Source: Candidula unifasciata (Eukaryota; Mollusca; Gastropoda; Stylommatophora; Geomitridae). From it: DNA of 64,000 bases. A program made the translations under genes and the position numbers. Of the stretch, positions 1 to 11,329 are shown piece by piece; position 1 is the stretch's first letter, and every line of letters begins with the position of its first letter. The notes below the pieces were generated by a model. That model ran no database searches, had not been told where the DNA came from, and was given only the letters and a program-made list of their open reading frames with translations. Location: positions 1 to 64,000 of the forward strand of contig CAJHNH020008453.1 in assembly GCA_905116865.2 (NCBI GenBank). Direction: 5' to 3'.

Positions 1-59
1 TGATGTCCACGCAGTCTTATCACGGACGTTGATTCACAGTCATCACGTGGTTTTCGCAG

Positions 60-440
60 GTAAGGTTAGTCTTCCCAGACCCCGCCCATATACTCACTAG
101 CTCCCTTCTGATTGGTAGTTCCTGTACCCCGTGACCTTTGCGCAAGGTTACGAGGTGTTCTGCAATGCCGTTGATATCGCGTGTTGAATATTTCAGCACG
201 CCAGTGCTTTTAACACTCCAAATACACACGCAAATGAAGAAACTGGCTCTAACACAACACCCCCAGAGAGCGCTGCAACCTATGTCACATGCATACTCTT
301 TCTCAGAATGAAAAAGTCAATGAAAGACATCACAGAAACCAAACAACAGAGTGGGAAACACCCGTAACCTTCAGGAAAGTCAACCAGCCCAACCAACTTG
401 TGAATGAAAAGTGGCCTACTCTATTTGAGGAGACTAACGT
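60..440 (+). repeat. Repeat R1, copy 1
   Basis: Diverged but clearly homologous, in the same orientation, to 61013-61440. Shared landmarks in order are cccatatact, ctgattgg, the ..tgttgatat..gtgtt.. block, the ctgcaacctatgtcaca block and the cccgtaac block. No coding potential. It may be an interspersed repeat or, since copy 2 is just upstream of the STRA6-like gene, a duplicated promoter region. Confidence 0.75.
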
Positions 441-479
441 GAACCTAACCTCCAGCACTCATTAAAGCGTGGAAATCGA

Positions 480-829
480 TACTTTAACTGAACGTATTTA
501 ACCTCTCACCGCAGACCCACCAGTGTATATAATCACTTCGCAAAGACGCGACTTACAGCATCATCATCGGCGAAGGTGTCACCCACTGGCTGGCCGGAAG
601 ACGACTTCGTCGCTGGTCGGGATTGTATTTGGATCTGTCTCCTTTGATCTCATCACATTTGCAATAGTCTTTTTCAGGGCTACCTGGCGGCGAGCAGTGC
701 TTAGCCATTTTATATGACACAATTATAACCTAGAGCTGCCCGTCTGGGGATGCTGGTTAAACGATACTTTTTTTTAAACGCAAAGCAAGCTGTTAACCGC
801 TCGACCATGTCTGGATTTTGATTAGTTTG
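480..829. other. No recognisable feature
   Basis: Unique-looking AT/GC-balanced sequence. Short open frames here have no recognisable protein features. Confidence 0.5.
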
Positions 830-985
830 TAAGTCGGGACCCTGGATATAACCTTACAGTTGAACGGGGTTTATGGGAGTTGTACCTGGAGGATTCTCAT
901 TCAAATAGTGACACTTTGCTTCACCCGGCGTTAATCGCTCAGTGTGCGGTCCTGGTGCGGTTCAACTTTCTCACTCACTCACTTC
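830..985 (+). mobile_element. Family G interspersed repeat, 5'-truncated copy
   Basis: Matches other family G copies (13018-13180, 22398-22582) through ..ttgaacggggttt.., gga.gattctcatt.., agtg.cactttg and the ttaatcgctc..gtg block. The 5' motif gccccaccctgg is replaced here by diverged sequence. Confidence 0.65.
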
Positions 986-1169
986 CCAGTTATTGGTCAA
1001 CAGTGAAACAACGTGACAAATTTCTTGACAGTTCATACTTACAGTTGGTATCAGAAGGAATTGGTAAAATTTGTAGTGGTCTATGCTGCTAAAGCATTCT
1101 ATCCTGAAAATTAACAAAGTGGAAACGTTCAAAATATTATGTGTATTATATTATGAAAACTTAATGGTA

Positions 1170-1310
1170 CAACCCACGTTTTCTGGCCCAGAAACAGTGA
1201 CTTCCCTTACCATTCATGAATTTGCGTGTCGCAAAGCGTTTCTTATGTTGCGGCGGCGCTATGAATGGTAAGGGAAGTCACTCTTTTTCTAGGCCTTAAA
1301 ACGTGAGTTG
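1170..1310. mobile_element. Palindromic hairpin element (MITE-like)
   Basis: Arms 1170-1218 and 1260-1310 are inverted copies. The inner 22 bases are perfect (1197-1218 against 1260-1281, core gacttcccttaccattcat) and the outer arm keeps caac.cacgtttt. The loop is about 41 bases. It has no coding capacity and the flanking target duplication is unclear. Consistent with a nonautonomous DNA transposon. Confidence 0.7.
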
Positions 1311-1818
1311 AACTAACTAAATTAGGAATCTGACCGCTCTACAGTGCACATATGTTACACAGGTATTGTAGTCTATACCTCCATCCGGTACTATCCTGTG
1401 CATGCCCTTCCATATCATAAATGGAATTCAGTCCCGTACCTTTGGCCTCTCTCAACGTTCAATTTTTTTTACGTCTACGCCTCCTCAATCCCTTTACTTC
1501 CAGTGCCTGATTTGTGATTCTTTGCTCGTTTCTTCTCAGGATTTGTCCAGTATAGCGCCATCTTCTGTGTCCTGTAACTGTTACCGGTGGTTGTTCGAAC
1601 GTTTCTTTTATTTCTTTATAACAATTGAATCCATCTCACTTTATGTTCAGTATTCTCCTAATGCATGTTATTACCCATAACACACACACACACACACACA
1701 CATACAAGCACACACATATATACATACAGTGAAAACTCCTGTCTGTCAGATTCTTAAAAGGGCCATAGGCTCTCGCGTTGATTCATTATACAATTGGTGC
1801 CAGGAAATTGCTTTAAAG
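1311..1818. other. No gene seen; short (CA)n run inside
   Basis: A (CA)n microsatellite is at 1681-1703. The remainder is not recognised. Confidence 0.5.
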
Positions 1819-1995
1819 GTAAAGGCACCGGCAGGGTTTTGAAAACAAATTGTCCTTTTAGCCAACGGGGCATATGATGTTACGCATATTTTCATAAATC
1901 AATCGGCACACGAGGACTACTGACGGCAGCATCACGCCGGCCTCCTTTACCTTTCAGAACTGGGTCCATCTGGGAGCTAAGGTCAGTGCTACAAA
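1819..1995 (-). mobile_element. SINE family A, partial copy
   Basis: Contains the family A body in reverse (cagcatcacgccgg, cctcctttacctttca, tgggagctaaggtca). The tRNA-like head is missing. Confidence 0.6.
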
Positions 1996-2246
1996 TGCTC
2001 AGTGTGGGTACCTATAATTAGTCAATCAGTATATGTTTTACAGAACGTTGCTCTCTCCTCAGGCACGTCTAAAAGGCTCTTTTTCTCAAACAAATTACCC
2101 AGCCCTGTGTGCTTTCATAGACAATATATCTTCAGATTCATGTATCCACAATCGCGGAAGTCAGTCTCTGCTTTGTTATCCGTGAACTGAACCCGCCATC
2201 ATCGTTTCCCCCAGATCACCATATCCAAAAGACCTCAGCTTTGCTC

Positions 2247-2598
2247 AGCCACGACCCGCTCCAGCTGAAAGGTAGTACTGCTGACGTCACGGATTCGGGC
2301 TAACTATGCGTTAACGCAGCGGTTCTCAAACAAGAAATAAACTATTTTCGACGTTGGCGAAGGAAGACAGTTTAAATTTCAACTTTCAAGTATCTATTCT
2401 TTATTAATTTAAACAATTTTAAGAAGACTTTTCTTGATTATTGCCGCGGCATCCCTGGCACACGCTGACGGCACCCCTGTCATACGCTCACGGCACCCCA
2501 GGGTGCCTCAGCTCCCAATTAAAGAACCGCTGCGTTAACGCATCATTAGCCCAACCCGGTGAAATCATTAGCTGGAGCCGGTCGTGCCTTAGCCCTAT
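2247..2598. repeat. Long palindrome (fold-back) split by a hAT MITE
   Basis: Arms 2247-2316 and 2533-2598 are imperfect inverted repeats (cacgac.cgctccagct.., then gggctaa.. and gcgttaacg). Removing the element between them leaves a near-perfect palindrome centred on cgttaacg. Confidence 0.7.
2317..2532. mobile_element. hAT-type nonautonomous element (MITE), 216 bp
   Basis: Starts CAGCGGTTCTCAAAC and ends with the inverse AGAACCGCTG, the terminal pattern typical of hAT elements. It is flanked by a perfect 8-bp duplication, cgttaacg, at 2309-2316 and 2533-2540, the size expected for hAT. It has no open frame. Confidence 0.88.
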
Positions 2599-2790
2599 AA
2601 TGTAATGCTGTAGGTTCCCCTGCTAGACAATCTGTGACAGTCCAATTTAATTCACGCTATGCAGAATAATAACATCAGTAACATATCACTACAAACGAAG
2701 CAGTACTTACTCTGTATCATTACGGTTCTTTGCACCATCTACGAAGCTTTTCAATCCAACCAGGAAACTGAAATCACCCATGTTGGTATC

Positions 2791-4115
2791 TGGACAGTAA
2801 ACTTGAAGCTGAGCTTACCAAGTTGAATGCAGAGGACACCGTTGTGTGTGTGTGTGATATTTTTTTTTTAAACTGTGAATTTAAAAAATGTATCCAAATG
2901 ATGAGCGAATGGCAGGAAAATAGTATTGATCAACTGCTGATTTAAATGCATTGAAAGAAAGTGTTATTTAACAGCAGATCTGTTTATGATGTGTGTTTAT
3001 GTGTGTGCACAAACTGAAAATTTTCATGTCTGCCCGGTGTCTATCACGAAGCTAACTGTCACTCCCTGTTGAGGTGTCTATCACCAGGCTAACTGTCAGT
3101 CCCTTATTGAGGTGTCTATCACCAGGCTTGCTGTCGGTCCCCTGTTGAGGTGTCGATCACCAGGCTAACAGTCACTCCCTGTTGAGGTGTCTATCCCGAG
3201 GCTAACTGTCACTCCCTGTTGAGGTGTCGATCACCAGGCTAACTGTCACTCCCTGTTGAGGTGTCCATCACGAGGCTAACTGTCAGTCCCCTGTTGAGGT
3301 GTCTATCACCAGGCTAACTGTCACTCCCTGTTGAGGTGTCTATTACGAGGCTAACTGTCAGTCCCCTGTTGAGGTGTCCATCACGGAGCTAACTGTCAGT
3401 CCCATGTTGAGGTGTCTATCACCAGGCTGTCACTCCCTGTTGAGGTGTCTATCACGAGGCTAACTGTCACTCCCTGTTGAGGTGTCTATCACGAGGCTAA
3501 CTGTCACTCCCTGTTGAGGTGTCTATCACCAGGCTAACTGTCAGTCCCCTGTTGAGGTGTCTATCACCAGGCTAACTGTCAGTCCCCTGTTGAGGTGTCT
3601 ATCACCAGGCTAACTGTCAGTCCCCTGTTGAGGTGTCTATCACCAGGCTAACTGTCAGTCCCCTATTGAGGTGTCTATCACCAGGCTAACTGTCAGTCCC
3701 CTGTTGAGGTGTCGATCACCAGGCTAACTGTCACTCCCTGTTGAGGTGTCTATCGCGAGGCTAACTGTCATTCCCCTTTTGAGATGTCTATCACGAGGCT
3801 CACTGTCAGTCCCCTGTTGAGGTGTCTATCACCAGGCTAACTGTCAGTCCCCTGTTGGACAGTAAACTTGAAGCTGAGCTTACCAAGTTGAATGCAGAGG
3901 ACACTGTTGTGTGTGTGTGATATTTTTTTTTTTAACTGTGAATTTAAAAAATGTATCCAAATGATGAGCGAAATGCAGGAAAATAGTATTGATCAACTGC
4001 TGATTTAAATGCATTGAAAGACAGTGTTATTTAACAGCAGATCTGTTTATGATGTGTGTTTATGTGTGTGCACAAACTGAAAATTTTCATGTCTGCCCGG
4101 TGTCTATCACGAAGC
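2791..4115 (+). repeat. Direct duplication with about 1,065-bp offset
   Basis: The block 2791-3055 (tggacagtaaacttgaagct to the start of the minisatellite) recurs at 3856-4115 with few changes, one of them a shortened (GT)n. Each copy is followed by the same order of minisatellite variants, so a unit of unique sequence plus repeat array has been duplicated in tandem. Confidence 0.85.
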
Positions 4116-4965
4116 TAACTGTTACTCCCTGTTGAGGTGTCTATCACCAGGCTAACTGTCAGTCCCTTATTGAGGTGTCTATCACCAGGCTTGCTGTCGG
4201 TCCCCTGTTGAGGTGTCGATCACCAGGCTAACTGTCACTCCCTGTTGAGGTGTCTATCCCGAGGCTAACTGTCACTCCCTGTTGAGGTGTCGATCACCAG
4301 GTTAACTGTCAGTCCCCTGTTGAGGTGTCCATCACGAGGCAAACTGTCAGTCCCTTGTTGAGGTGTCTATCCTGAGACTAACTGTCACTCCCTGTTGAGG
4401 TGTCGATCTCCAGGTTAACTGTCAGTCCCCTGTTGAGGTGTCGATCACCAGGTTAACTGTCAGTCCCCTGTTGAGGTGTCGATCACCAGGTTAACTGTCA
4501 GTCCCCTGTTGAGGTGTCGATCACCAGGTTAACTGTCAGTCCCCTGTTGAGGTGTCTATCACGAGGCTAACTGTCAGTCCCCTGTTGAGGTGTCGATCAC
4601 CAGGTTAACTGTCAGTGCCCTGTTGAGGTGTCTATCACGAGGCTGTCAGTCCCCTGTTGAGGTGTCTATCACCAGGCTAACTGTCAGTCCCCTGTTGAGG
4701 TGTCGATCACCAGGCTAACTGTCAGTCCCCTGTTGAGGTGTCTATCACCAGGCTAACTGTCAGTCCCCTGTTGAGGTGTCGATCACCAGGCTAACTGTCA
4801 GTCCCCTGTTGAGGTGTCTATCACCAGGCTAACTGTCAGTCCCCTGTTGTGGTGTCTATCACGAGGCTAACTGTCAGTCCCCTGTTGAGGTGTCTATCAC
4901 GAGGCTAACTGTCAGTCCCCTGTTTAGGTGTTTATTCCGAGGCTAACTGTCAGTCCCCTTGTTGA
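3040..4965 (+). repeat. Minisatellite, 37-38 bp unit
   Basis: About 40 copies in two blocks (3040-3855 and 4100-4965) of a unit built on ggtgtctatcaccaggctaa and ctgtcagtcccctgttga, with cac/cgc and agt/act variants. Noncoding. Confidence 0.95.
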
Positions 4966-5204
4966 CAAGATTTTTGGTAGACCCCGTGTACAACTCATGC
5001 CTGACTGTTGATAGGACTATACGAAGACCCCTGTACAACTCATGCCCCCTGCCCTCCACAGAACCCTCTCACCCACCCGTCTAATCATCAGCAAATTGTT
5101 TAAAGCAGAATATATTAAACATAAATGCAGTTTTTTCGCCTGATTGCAAATAAAATATGCAGGAAAAACTAGCCTGTCTCAGCGATACTATACGACTCTG
5201 TATA

Positions 5205-5390
5205 TTTACAATGGGCTCTCATACGGGCATCCCGGGTTCGAGTCCTCGGTAAGGCTGGAGATTTTTTTAGGTCGGGTGCAAAATTTAAAAAAAAGACTCC
5301 CACCTGCACAGTCGTGGCGACAGCACTAGCCATGCGGCCTTAAATCCTCAGACTCAAAGACCGACCCTGCCCCTTTGCCTACACCACAGA
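5205..5390 (+). mobile_element. SINE family D (tRNA-derived)
   Basis: B-box-like GGTTCGAGTCC at 5232-5242, then the family D body (cgtggcgacagcactagccatgc) shared with the minus-strand copy at 13750-13960. Confidence 0.7.
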
Positions 5391-5488
5391 AGTGACATAT
5401 AAAGCCAGTAATTGACAGTTATTTAAAAAGATAATTTTTAAATCCTCATCTCAGCTCCCTTACAATATTATTGGGTGGCAAAGGGATC

Positions 5489-5507
5489 ACCCCCCCCCCC
5501 CCCCCCT
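5489..5507. repeat. Poly-C tract
   Basis: About 18 consecutive C. A second poly-C run is at 5988-6005. Confidence 0.9.
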
Positions 5508-5699
5508 CTATTGTGCTTTCTTTGGGTGGTGGGAGGGGGATACTCAAAGACCAGAGGTTTTATCCGCCCCGCAATTATGTGCCTACAATACTTGTAAAGT
5601 GGTGAGAAGCCTATAATTTGGTGGTCCCCTGATGATTTATTAGAAATTGTGGTGGCGGTGGTAGTAGGAGGGAGGGGGGTGTTCCATTAAAAAGTTGGA

Positions 5700-5990
5700 G
5701 CTCCCACCTAATTTTTGCCTAGGTGGTGAGAAGGACCTGCCTGGGGCCTCCATCCAATTTTTGCCTAGGTGGTGAGAAGGATGTGGCTGAAGCCCCCACC
5801 CAATTTTTGCCTATGTGGTGACAAGGATCTGACTGAGGGCATCCACCCAAATTTTTTGCCTAGGTGGTCAAAAGGACGTGGCTGAGCCTGAGGCACTCAC
5901 CCAATTTTTTGCCTCAGCTGTGACAAAGGACGTGGCTGAAATTCCACCCAATTTTTGTCTAGGCGGTAAAAAGGCGTGGCTGAGGCGCCC
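5700..5990 (+). repeat. Degenerate tandem repeat, about 48 bp unit, six copies
   Basis: Each unit contains cccaatttttgcctaggtgg followed by ..aaggacgtggctgag.. with drift. Noncoding. Confidence 0.85.
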
Positions 5991-6234
5991 CCCCCCCCCC
6001 CCCCCACAACCTTATGGGATTTACAAACGTTTTCTTATTTTATTTTATTGGAGGTTAAAGGGGGTGGGCAGTTGAGCGCCCCTCTCAATTTTTCATTAGA
6101 AAATGTGTAACGCGGGATTGGAAAGCGTGGTGTGGTTTAGACGTCCCCCCCCCTCCCCCACCCCACTCCCAAATGTTAACTTCGTGGCGGTGCACCCTGA
6201 CTGTGCAAATTTTTACTCCCACACCTGGTTACAT

Positions 6235-6530
6235 ACCTCTGCATCTGTTATAAAAAGTAAAGAAAGGTTTCCTTTCCACGCCTTCAGATGTATTGGGAAT
6301 TTACTGTCAGACCTTAATTTTATAGACTAATTGGCACTTGGTTAGTGATATAGCCAGCATCACGCCGACCGCCTTGACTTCCTATGACTGCACCTGGTAC
6401 CCACTAAAGGCTTGGTCGACCTGGGTGTTGAGGTCATTTTTTGAAAATAGTCTAGCTCTGTCAAGACGCGAACCCACAACCTTACGATCCACAGGCGGGA
6501 TCTCTAGCTGCCAACGATCCGGCGACCCCA
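6235..6530 (-). mobile_element. SINE family A (tRNA-derived)
   Basis: Reading the minus strand: a tRNA-like head with B box close to GGTTCG at 6470-6480, the body tgggtaccaggtgcagtca and gcgtgatgctggctatat, then a tail with ggaaaccttt. Head at the right end, tail at the left. Confidence 0.8.
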
Positions 6531-7190
6531 CCCTTGTATCCGTTATAATTCTGAAATACCCAGTTCGATTAGTCGTTAGCGATTTTTTGCAGTAGCCTGC
6601 TTTGCGTTTATTCCTACAGCGAAATTAAAAACGATCGTTCAGAAGCAGTGGCAAACTTCACAAATAAAACCGCTTAGAAAGAAAAAAAAACCACAAACAA
6701 CGAACAAATGTCGGGGCTGGTTTGTACGTTGTATTGTTGTTAAAGCACACGGAAAACCCTGCACATTTTCTAACACAACATCCTCAGTGCAAAAATCAAT
6801 ACTGCCAGTATAACCCTACACGTTTGAACACAGCTGTAGCTTCCCTTGCTCGCACTACATCCGAGCACGGTTTGTTGGTTGTTGCGGGCAACACATCCCT
6901 AACCTACTTCTGAATTTAAGGCTATTAAGTATCTAGCTTCACAAAACACCCACAAAAATAACAACGTAGCTTGAACACAGTGTGCAAATCTGCGTACAAC
7001 CTTGTAAAATTACCACTAGGCGGACAGAAAATTATGCAGGGTCGCGCATCCAGCCAGTATTGTTGTGTAATCTTTGCTGCTCGCAACGTTCGTGATAAAA
7101 ATAGATCGCTGGCATCTTCATGCTACCATGGCCTTGAATTGGAGGAACAGTTTCTTGTGCTGGCAAACACACACAGACACTTCAGGTGCT
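6531..7190. other. No recognisable feature
   Basis: AT-rich sequence with no motif, repeat unit or splice-supported exon that I could assign. Confidence 0.45.
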
Positions 7191-7194
7191 GACT

Positions 7195-7495
7195 GTGGGG
7201 CTGCGTGGTCTCAAGGCATGGTGTTCGCTTCGAGCGGTATAGATTCCGGGTTCAATCTCCAGAATGGGCTGGGATTTGTTCCCACGTGGATTTGGGTTTC
7301 TATTAGTTCGCCTTGATCTCTCGGTAGTGAGATCGGACGCCCGTGTGCGTTGATTCCCTTTGCAGTTAGAAATCGAAAAGAGTAGCCTAACGGCGCTGTC
7401 CAGGCAAAATTTAGAGTTCAAAATTTGCCCAAAAAGTATTTCAGGATCCCCACCAGTGTTACAGAGCCTGTGCACTGAGCGTCTTCGGACTTGGA
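7195..7495 (+). mobile_element. SINE family F (tRNA-derived)
   Basis: tRNA-like head with a CGGGTTCAATCTCC B box at 7249-7262 and the body gtagcctaacggc..gtccaggcaaaa.., ending ..acagagcctgtgcactgag. The 3' half matches 61775-61935. Confidence 0.75.
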
Positions 7496-7659
7496 CTTAA
7501 GGGCTCTCCTCCGAACGGCGTCCTAATATTATGGCGGCCATAAAATATCTTACAACGCTCAGGCATATGTAAAATGCGGACTTTCTGCCAAGCAGCAAAT
7601 CGCGGCAAAACTAGGATTACTTGACAACTTCAAGAGACGCAACATTGCAGACGATAGTA

Positions 7660-7895
7660 AGGTTAGTTGCGTATTTTTTACAGGACGTTGCAGAACCAAC
7701 CCCAACAGCCCCTGGCTGTTGTGTGGTTTTTCTAGGCAAATTTACGTCCAGTAGTTTGCCATTGGTTCCTGCACGGTCGGCTTCTTTGATACCACTGTCG
7801 AAACTAACGCAAGGCGCATGGCCCGCAGCTGGGATCGAACCCGGCATCCGAGCATTTCGAAGCGTTCGCATCGACTTAGCCACAGAGCCGACTGC
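7660..7895 (-). mobile_element. SINE family B (tRNA-derived), full copy
   Basis: On the minus strand a tRNA-like head (gtcggctctgtggctaagtc, B box GGGTTCGATCCC near 7835) precedes a body with atggcaaactactgga, aaaaccacacaacagccagg and ggggttggttctgc. The same layout is seen at 21680-21905 and 26450-26675. Confidence 0.88.
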
Positions 7896-8059
7896 AGACG
7901 ATAGTAGCAGACGATAAAAGCGACCGTTGACAATTTCGAGCGTTTCTGCAGACTATACTAGCAAACGATAATAGCGACCATTGACAATTTCGAGACATTA
8001 CAGACGATGAAAGCGATATGGCGGGTAGACCACGCGCTCCCACGCAGAATAGCAATACT

Positions 8060-8290
8060 GTTCTTCCGAATGAGGATTTAGCAGCGGTAGATGTCAGACC
8101 TGATGACCTGTATCCTCACACTTTTCGGCATACGCAAAACGCGATTAAACTCACTGCCGAGAGTATCCCCCGCGCCGCTACGACTTCTCCAGGTTTCCTT
8201 AGGTCGTCCACGTCTCCTTTTCCAAATTGCTGTCCAACGGAGAGCTCCTTTTGCCAGGGTGTCACAAGGCATTCTGCAAACATGTCCAAG
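8060..8290 (-). pseudogene. Non-LTR retrotransposon C-terminal fragment
   Basis: The minus-strand frame has MPCDTLAKGALRWT followed by KRRRGRPKETWR. The basic GRPK..W signature is the C-terminal tail common to LINE ORF2 proteins. 5'-truncated and broken. Confidence 0.55.
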
Positions 8291-8329
8291 CCATCTTCAT
8301 CGTCTTACTTGATTAACATTTGCCAGTGA

Positions 8330-8940
8330 TGTCCATTCTGTTTTTTATCCTCAGTTTTTCATTTGCGAACTTGTTTGGCCAAAATATTCTTATTCACTGT
8401 CAAGCTGTTGGCTTCCTTTCAGCTTTGATCCCGAGCCGTCATTTCACAAAATATCTGGCAAGCTTCACTTCTTTCCACAGGTTCACAGATTTCACTTGTT
8501 CCTGTTTCCGTAACAAAGTATTTTTTTTTTTTTTTTTGCTATAATTGTTTGTCAACCCTTTGCCCTACCCCCAACATGGAGGACCAGGGCGCTAGTTTGG
8601 TCTGACTCTTCTTCTCAAGATCTGTTCGGCATGGTTAAACCTGCCAGGGGAACAAGTCCCCTGACGGCATAACTCTGAGAGTCATTAGGGTACTCAAGCC
8701 ATCCAGCCACGACAAGGCACCAGCATCATGGACGCATGGGCATGCAAAATGTGCAAAGACGTCGACTGTGATAACATAACTAACATTTGTATGTTGTCTA
8801 GTGTGCTTCCTTTATAATTCCGTCTTTATTTTACGAGTGCCAAACAGTACATTACTTATTACTTATTATTCATCATACTGTTTTGAGTGCTTCAATTATT
8901 TCCTCGACGTGTAATGCGGCTTCTGTTTGGCATGTTTGTC
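8330..8940. other. No gene seen
   Basis: T-rich sequence with a poly-T at about 8521-8537. Otherwise unassigned. Confidence 0.4.
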
Positions 8941-8944
8941 CCTA

Positions 8945-9090
8945 TATCTTCTTGTTCTTCTTCTTACGCATTCCAAGCCTTTGAGGTTCATTGCTGCAGA
9001 TATCACCCGCCTCCATTCATCTCTCTGGTTGGCCTTCTCTTTCCAGTTGGTCACGCCAAGTGTTTGCAGGTTGTCCCCATATATTTGAAT
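8945..9090 (-). mobile_element. LINE 3' fragment, family of 17960-18800
   Basis: The block atatcacc.gcctccattcat..ctct..gttggc.tctc..tccagttgg is shared with 17995-18060. Confidence 0.6.
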
Positions 9091-9194
9091 TAGTATATTA
9101 ATTGAAGCACTTTTTCGGTCTATGGAAATTTCAGATGTTGGTGTTATTTTTTGTCTCTGATTTTTTTTTCAAGTATCCAGTAACCATACGTTGT

Positions 9195-9330
9195 AAACTC
9201 TTTGGCTCGGTACTATGAATATCGCAACTCTTCGGCCTTGATTCCGTAATAGATATCGTAAATGTGGGAGAAATTTGGCTTTTCTGCCTACCCCCGGGCG
9301 TGAACCTCAACCACAAGAAGTTCGTCAACC
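9195..9330 (-). mobile_element. SINE family C, partial
   Basis: The reverse complement of the family C 3' portion seen at 10160-10265 (gggtaggcag.aaagcca, atttctcccagattta, cggta.ttcat...ccgagcc). Confidence 0.65.
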
Positions 9331-9495
9331 TAGAAAGAGATGGGTGGAGGGAGGAAAAGAGACACTACAGAAATGTAGTATGAAATTAACACAAGCTACA
9401 CAACTAGCAAAAGACAGGAAACTACATATAACTCTTTCCCGTAAGGCATAATCAGTACGACAAAAGTTGAAAAAAGAAGAAGAAGAAGAAGAAGA
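9330..9495 (+). mobile_element. LINE 3' end with (AAG)n tail
   Basis: Encodes QPRKRWVEGGKETLQ and a short charged end, then a stop, then a (GAA)n tail at 9476-9494. The RKRW motif is the usual LINE ORF2 C-terminal signature. Confidence 0.55.
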
Positions 9496-9654
9496 TCCCA
9501 AATATAATTTTTGCGCTTATGTTTTTCTAAGACTGGCCATGCCTGGCACGAATAGCGCAAAGTTGGCACGAATATGGAAATATCAACCCTTTGAAAATAA
9601 AGTTCATATGCTAGCTCGTTCTGTCTGTCTATATCATCGTCACTTATTTTATCT

Positions 9655-9960
9655 GATCATCATCATCATCATCAAGTGCCTTGTCAACTGGCGTAGGCGT
9701 TCATGCGTTGCCCCAGATCTCAGTTTTTGATGTTCTTGATCAATTCCACTGATGATATTCCTCTCAGTGACCATCTTAAGTCATCCACAATCATTTCTCT
9801 TGATCTGTCTCTCACTCTTCTACCACTGATCTTTTCAGTCGTCACGATATTTTTCCATTGCTCCTTTTCTCATTACATGTCCATTGAACTTTGTCTCTTC
9901 CTCATTGTTGTATATAATTTTTTACTTTTATTACCCATTTCCAGGCATTTAATTTTGTTA
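9655..9960 (-). mobile_element. LINE 3' end with (ATG)n tail
   Basis: Minus-strand 3' end ..ccagttgacaaggcacttgatgatgatg.. equals the plus-strand 3' end at about 52590-52630 (ccagtcggtaaggcacctg then GAT repeats). Same LINE family, opposite strand. Confidence 0.65.
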
Positions 9961-10089
9961 TTCTGGCAGTGCAAACTTTTCAACATTCTGAAGAATTACA
10001 TCTCAGTTGCCCCCTCCCCCTCCCCCAACCTCTACTTTAAACTTCGTTTTATAGTTTGGCCTACTGGTTTATCTGTCTGTCTGCTTTGC

Positions 10090-10265
10090 CCGGCTCTCTA
10101 GCGTAGTTGGCTAAACCGGATTGCGCGGAGACCGGCTGACGAACTCCTTGTGGTCCGGGTTCAATCCCGGGGGTAGGCAGGAAAGCCACATTTCTCCCAG
10201 ATTTACGGTATTTCATAATACCGAGCCGAAGGGTTAACAACTCATTGCTTCTGGATACTAAAACA
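10090..10265 (+). mobile_element. SINE family C (tRNA-derived), full head
   Basis: tRNA-like head ctctctagcgtagttggcta (A-box region) and B box GGGTTCAATCCC at 10159-10170, followed by ggtaggcaggaaagccacat and a short AT-rich end with caaacaacaaacaaaa. Confidence 0.85.
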
Positions 10266-10877
10266 AACAACAAACAAAAAATCTCTGTCTGCCTAAATAA
10301 ACGTCCCCTTTCCATATTAAACAGTAAAACTGTGAGCACGTATTGCCTGTCTGGCTAACTGGTTGTCTCGTCCATCTACGTGTTTGTATATATGCTCGTC
10401 AGCTGTTTTCATAAACTGTCAGAAATAATATCAGTAATCTAAACAACAGGAGGCAGATGGCCAGTTTGAGGACTAAGTCAACAATGTAAGAAATGTCGGT
10501 GGTAAAATATTGATAACAGATCATGAACAACAATCATTGTCATCGGTGAACACAGCTGTTCACGCTCTGTGTCTGTGTCTGTGTCTCTGTCTCTGACTCT
10601 GTATGTTTCTCTGTATGTGTCTGTGTCAGGCTATCTGTCTGAAAAAAAACCATGCAGCTAGAGTTTTGCTTTTTAAAATATTGATATTTTATTGAACAGG
10701 CATTTGGTATGCTGTTTACTGATCACCGGGTTCAGTAAAAAGATTACAGTTGGCCTTATAACCAGGCAACCAAATAATAATAAACAACATTCTAGGTAAA
10801 ACACATTACAGATATTTGTTTGAAAAACAAATTACAAAATTCTTGAAATACTGAAAACGTACATTTAATATAAAAGG
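10266..10877. other. No gene seen; (GT/CT)-rich stretch
   Basis: Contains a gtctgtgtctctgtctctg run near 10570-10625. Otherwise AT-rich and unassigned. Confidence 0.45.
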
Positions 10878-11115
10878 TTCCTTTTCCACACTTTTAGGCG
10901 TGAGGGTATTTTAGGGCTATACCTGTATTTTCGATGGGTGATGTGGTCAGCACCACGCCGTCTGCCTTTACTTCCCACGACTGCATCTGGTACTGACTGA
11001 AGGCTGGGTCGACCTAGGAGTTTAGGTCATTTAAAAAAAAAGTCCAGCTTCGTCAGGATTCGAACCCACGACCTTCCGATTTGCAGGTAGGCGTCTAGCT
11101 GCCAAAGAAATGGCG
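10878..11115 (-). mobile_element. SINE family A
   Basis: Minus strand: a head with GTCGTGGGTTCGAATCCTGA at about 11056-11075 (a good B box), then the body gaccta..ccagtaccagatgcagtcg and gtggtgctgaccacatcacc. Confidence 0.85.
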
Positions 11116-11329
11116 AATCCCACATTTAATATAAAATTAAAATTAAAAAAAAAAATTAGGATAAACATACAACCCAGCAGGACATAAAAAAGAAGCATAG
11201 TAGTTGGTCATTACGGTCTGAAGAGAATGGCGCTGTGAGGGGTTACCAGGGGATCTAGCCGACGCTCAACACTCCAGGGAAAGGCGAGGCGGTTCTACAA
11301 TCAGTTACTAGTACCATTGGAGTTAGAAC

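Noticed and set aside
10159..10170. Intact tRNA gene (good A and B boxes at 10090-10170 and in other SINE heads)
   Set aside because: None folds into a full cloverleaf by eye, and each is joined to a repeated SINE body.
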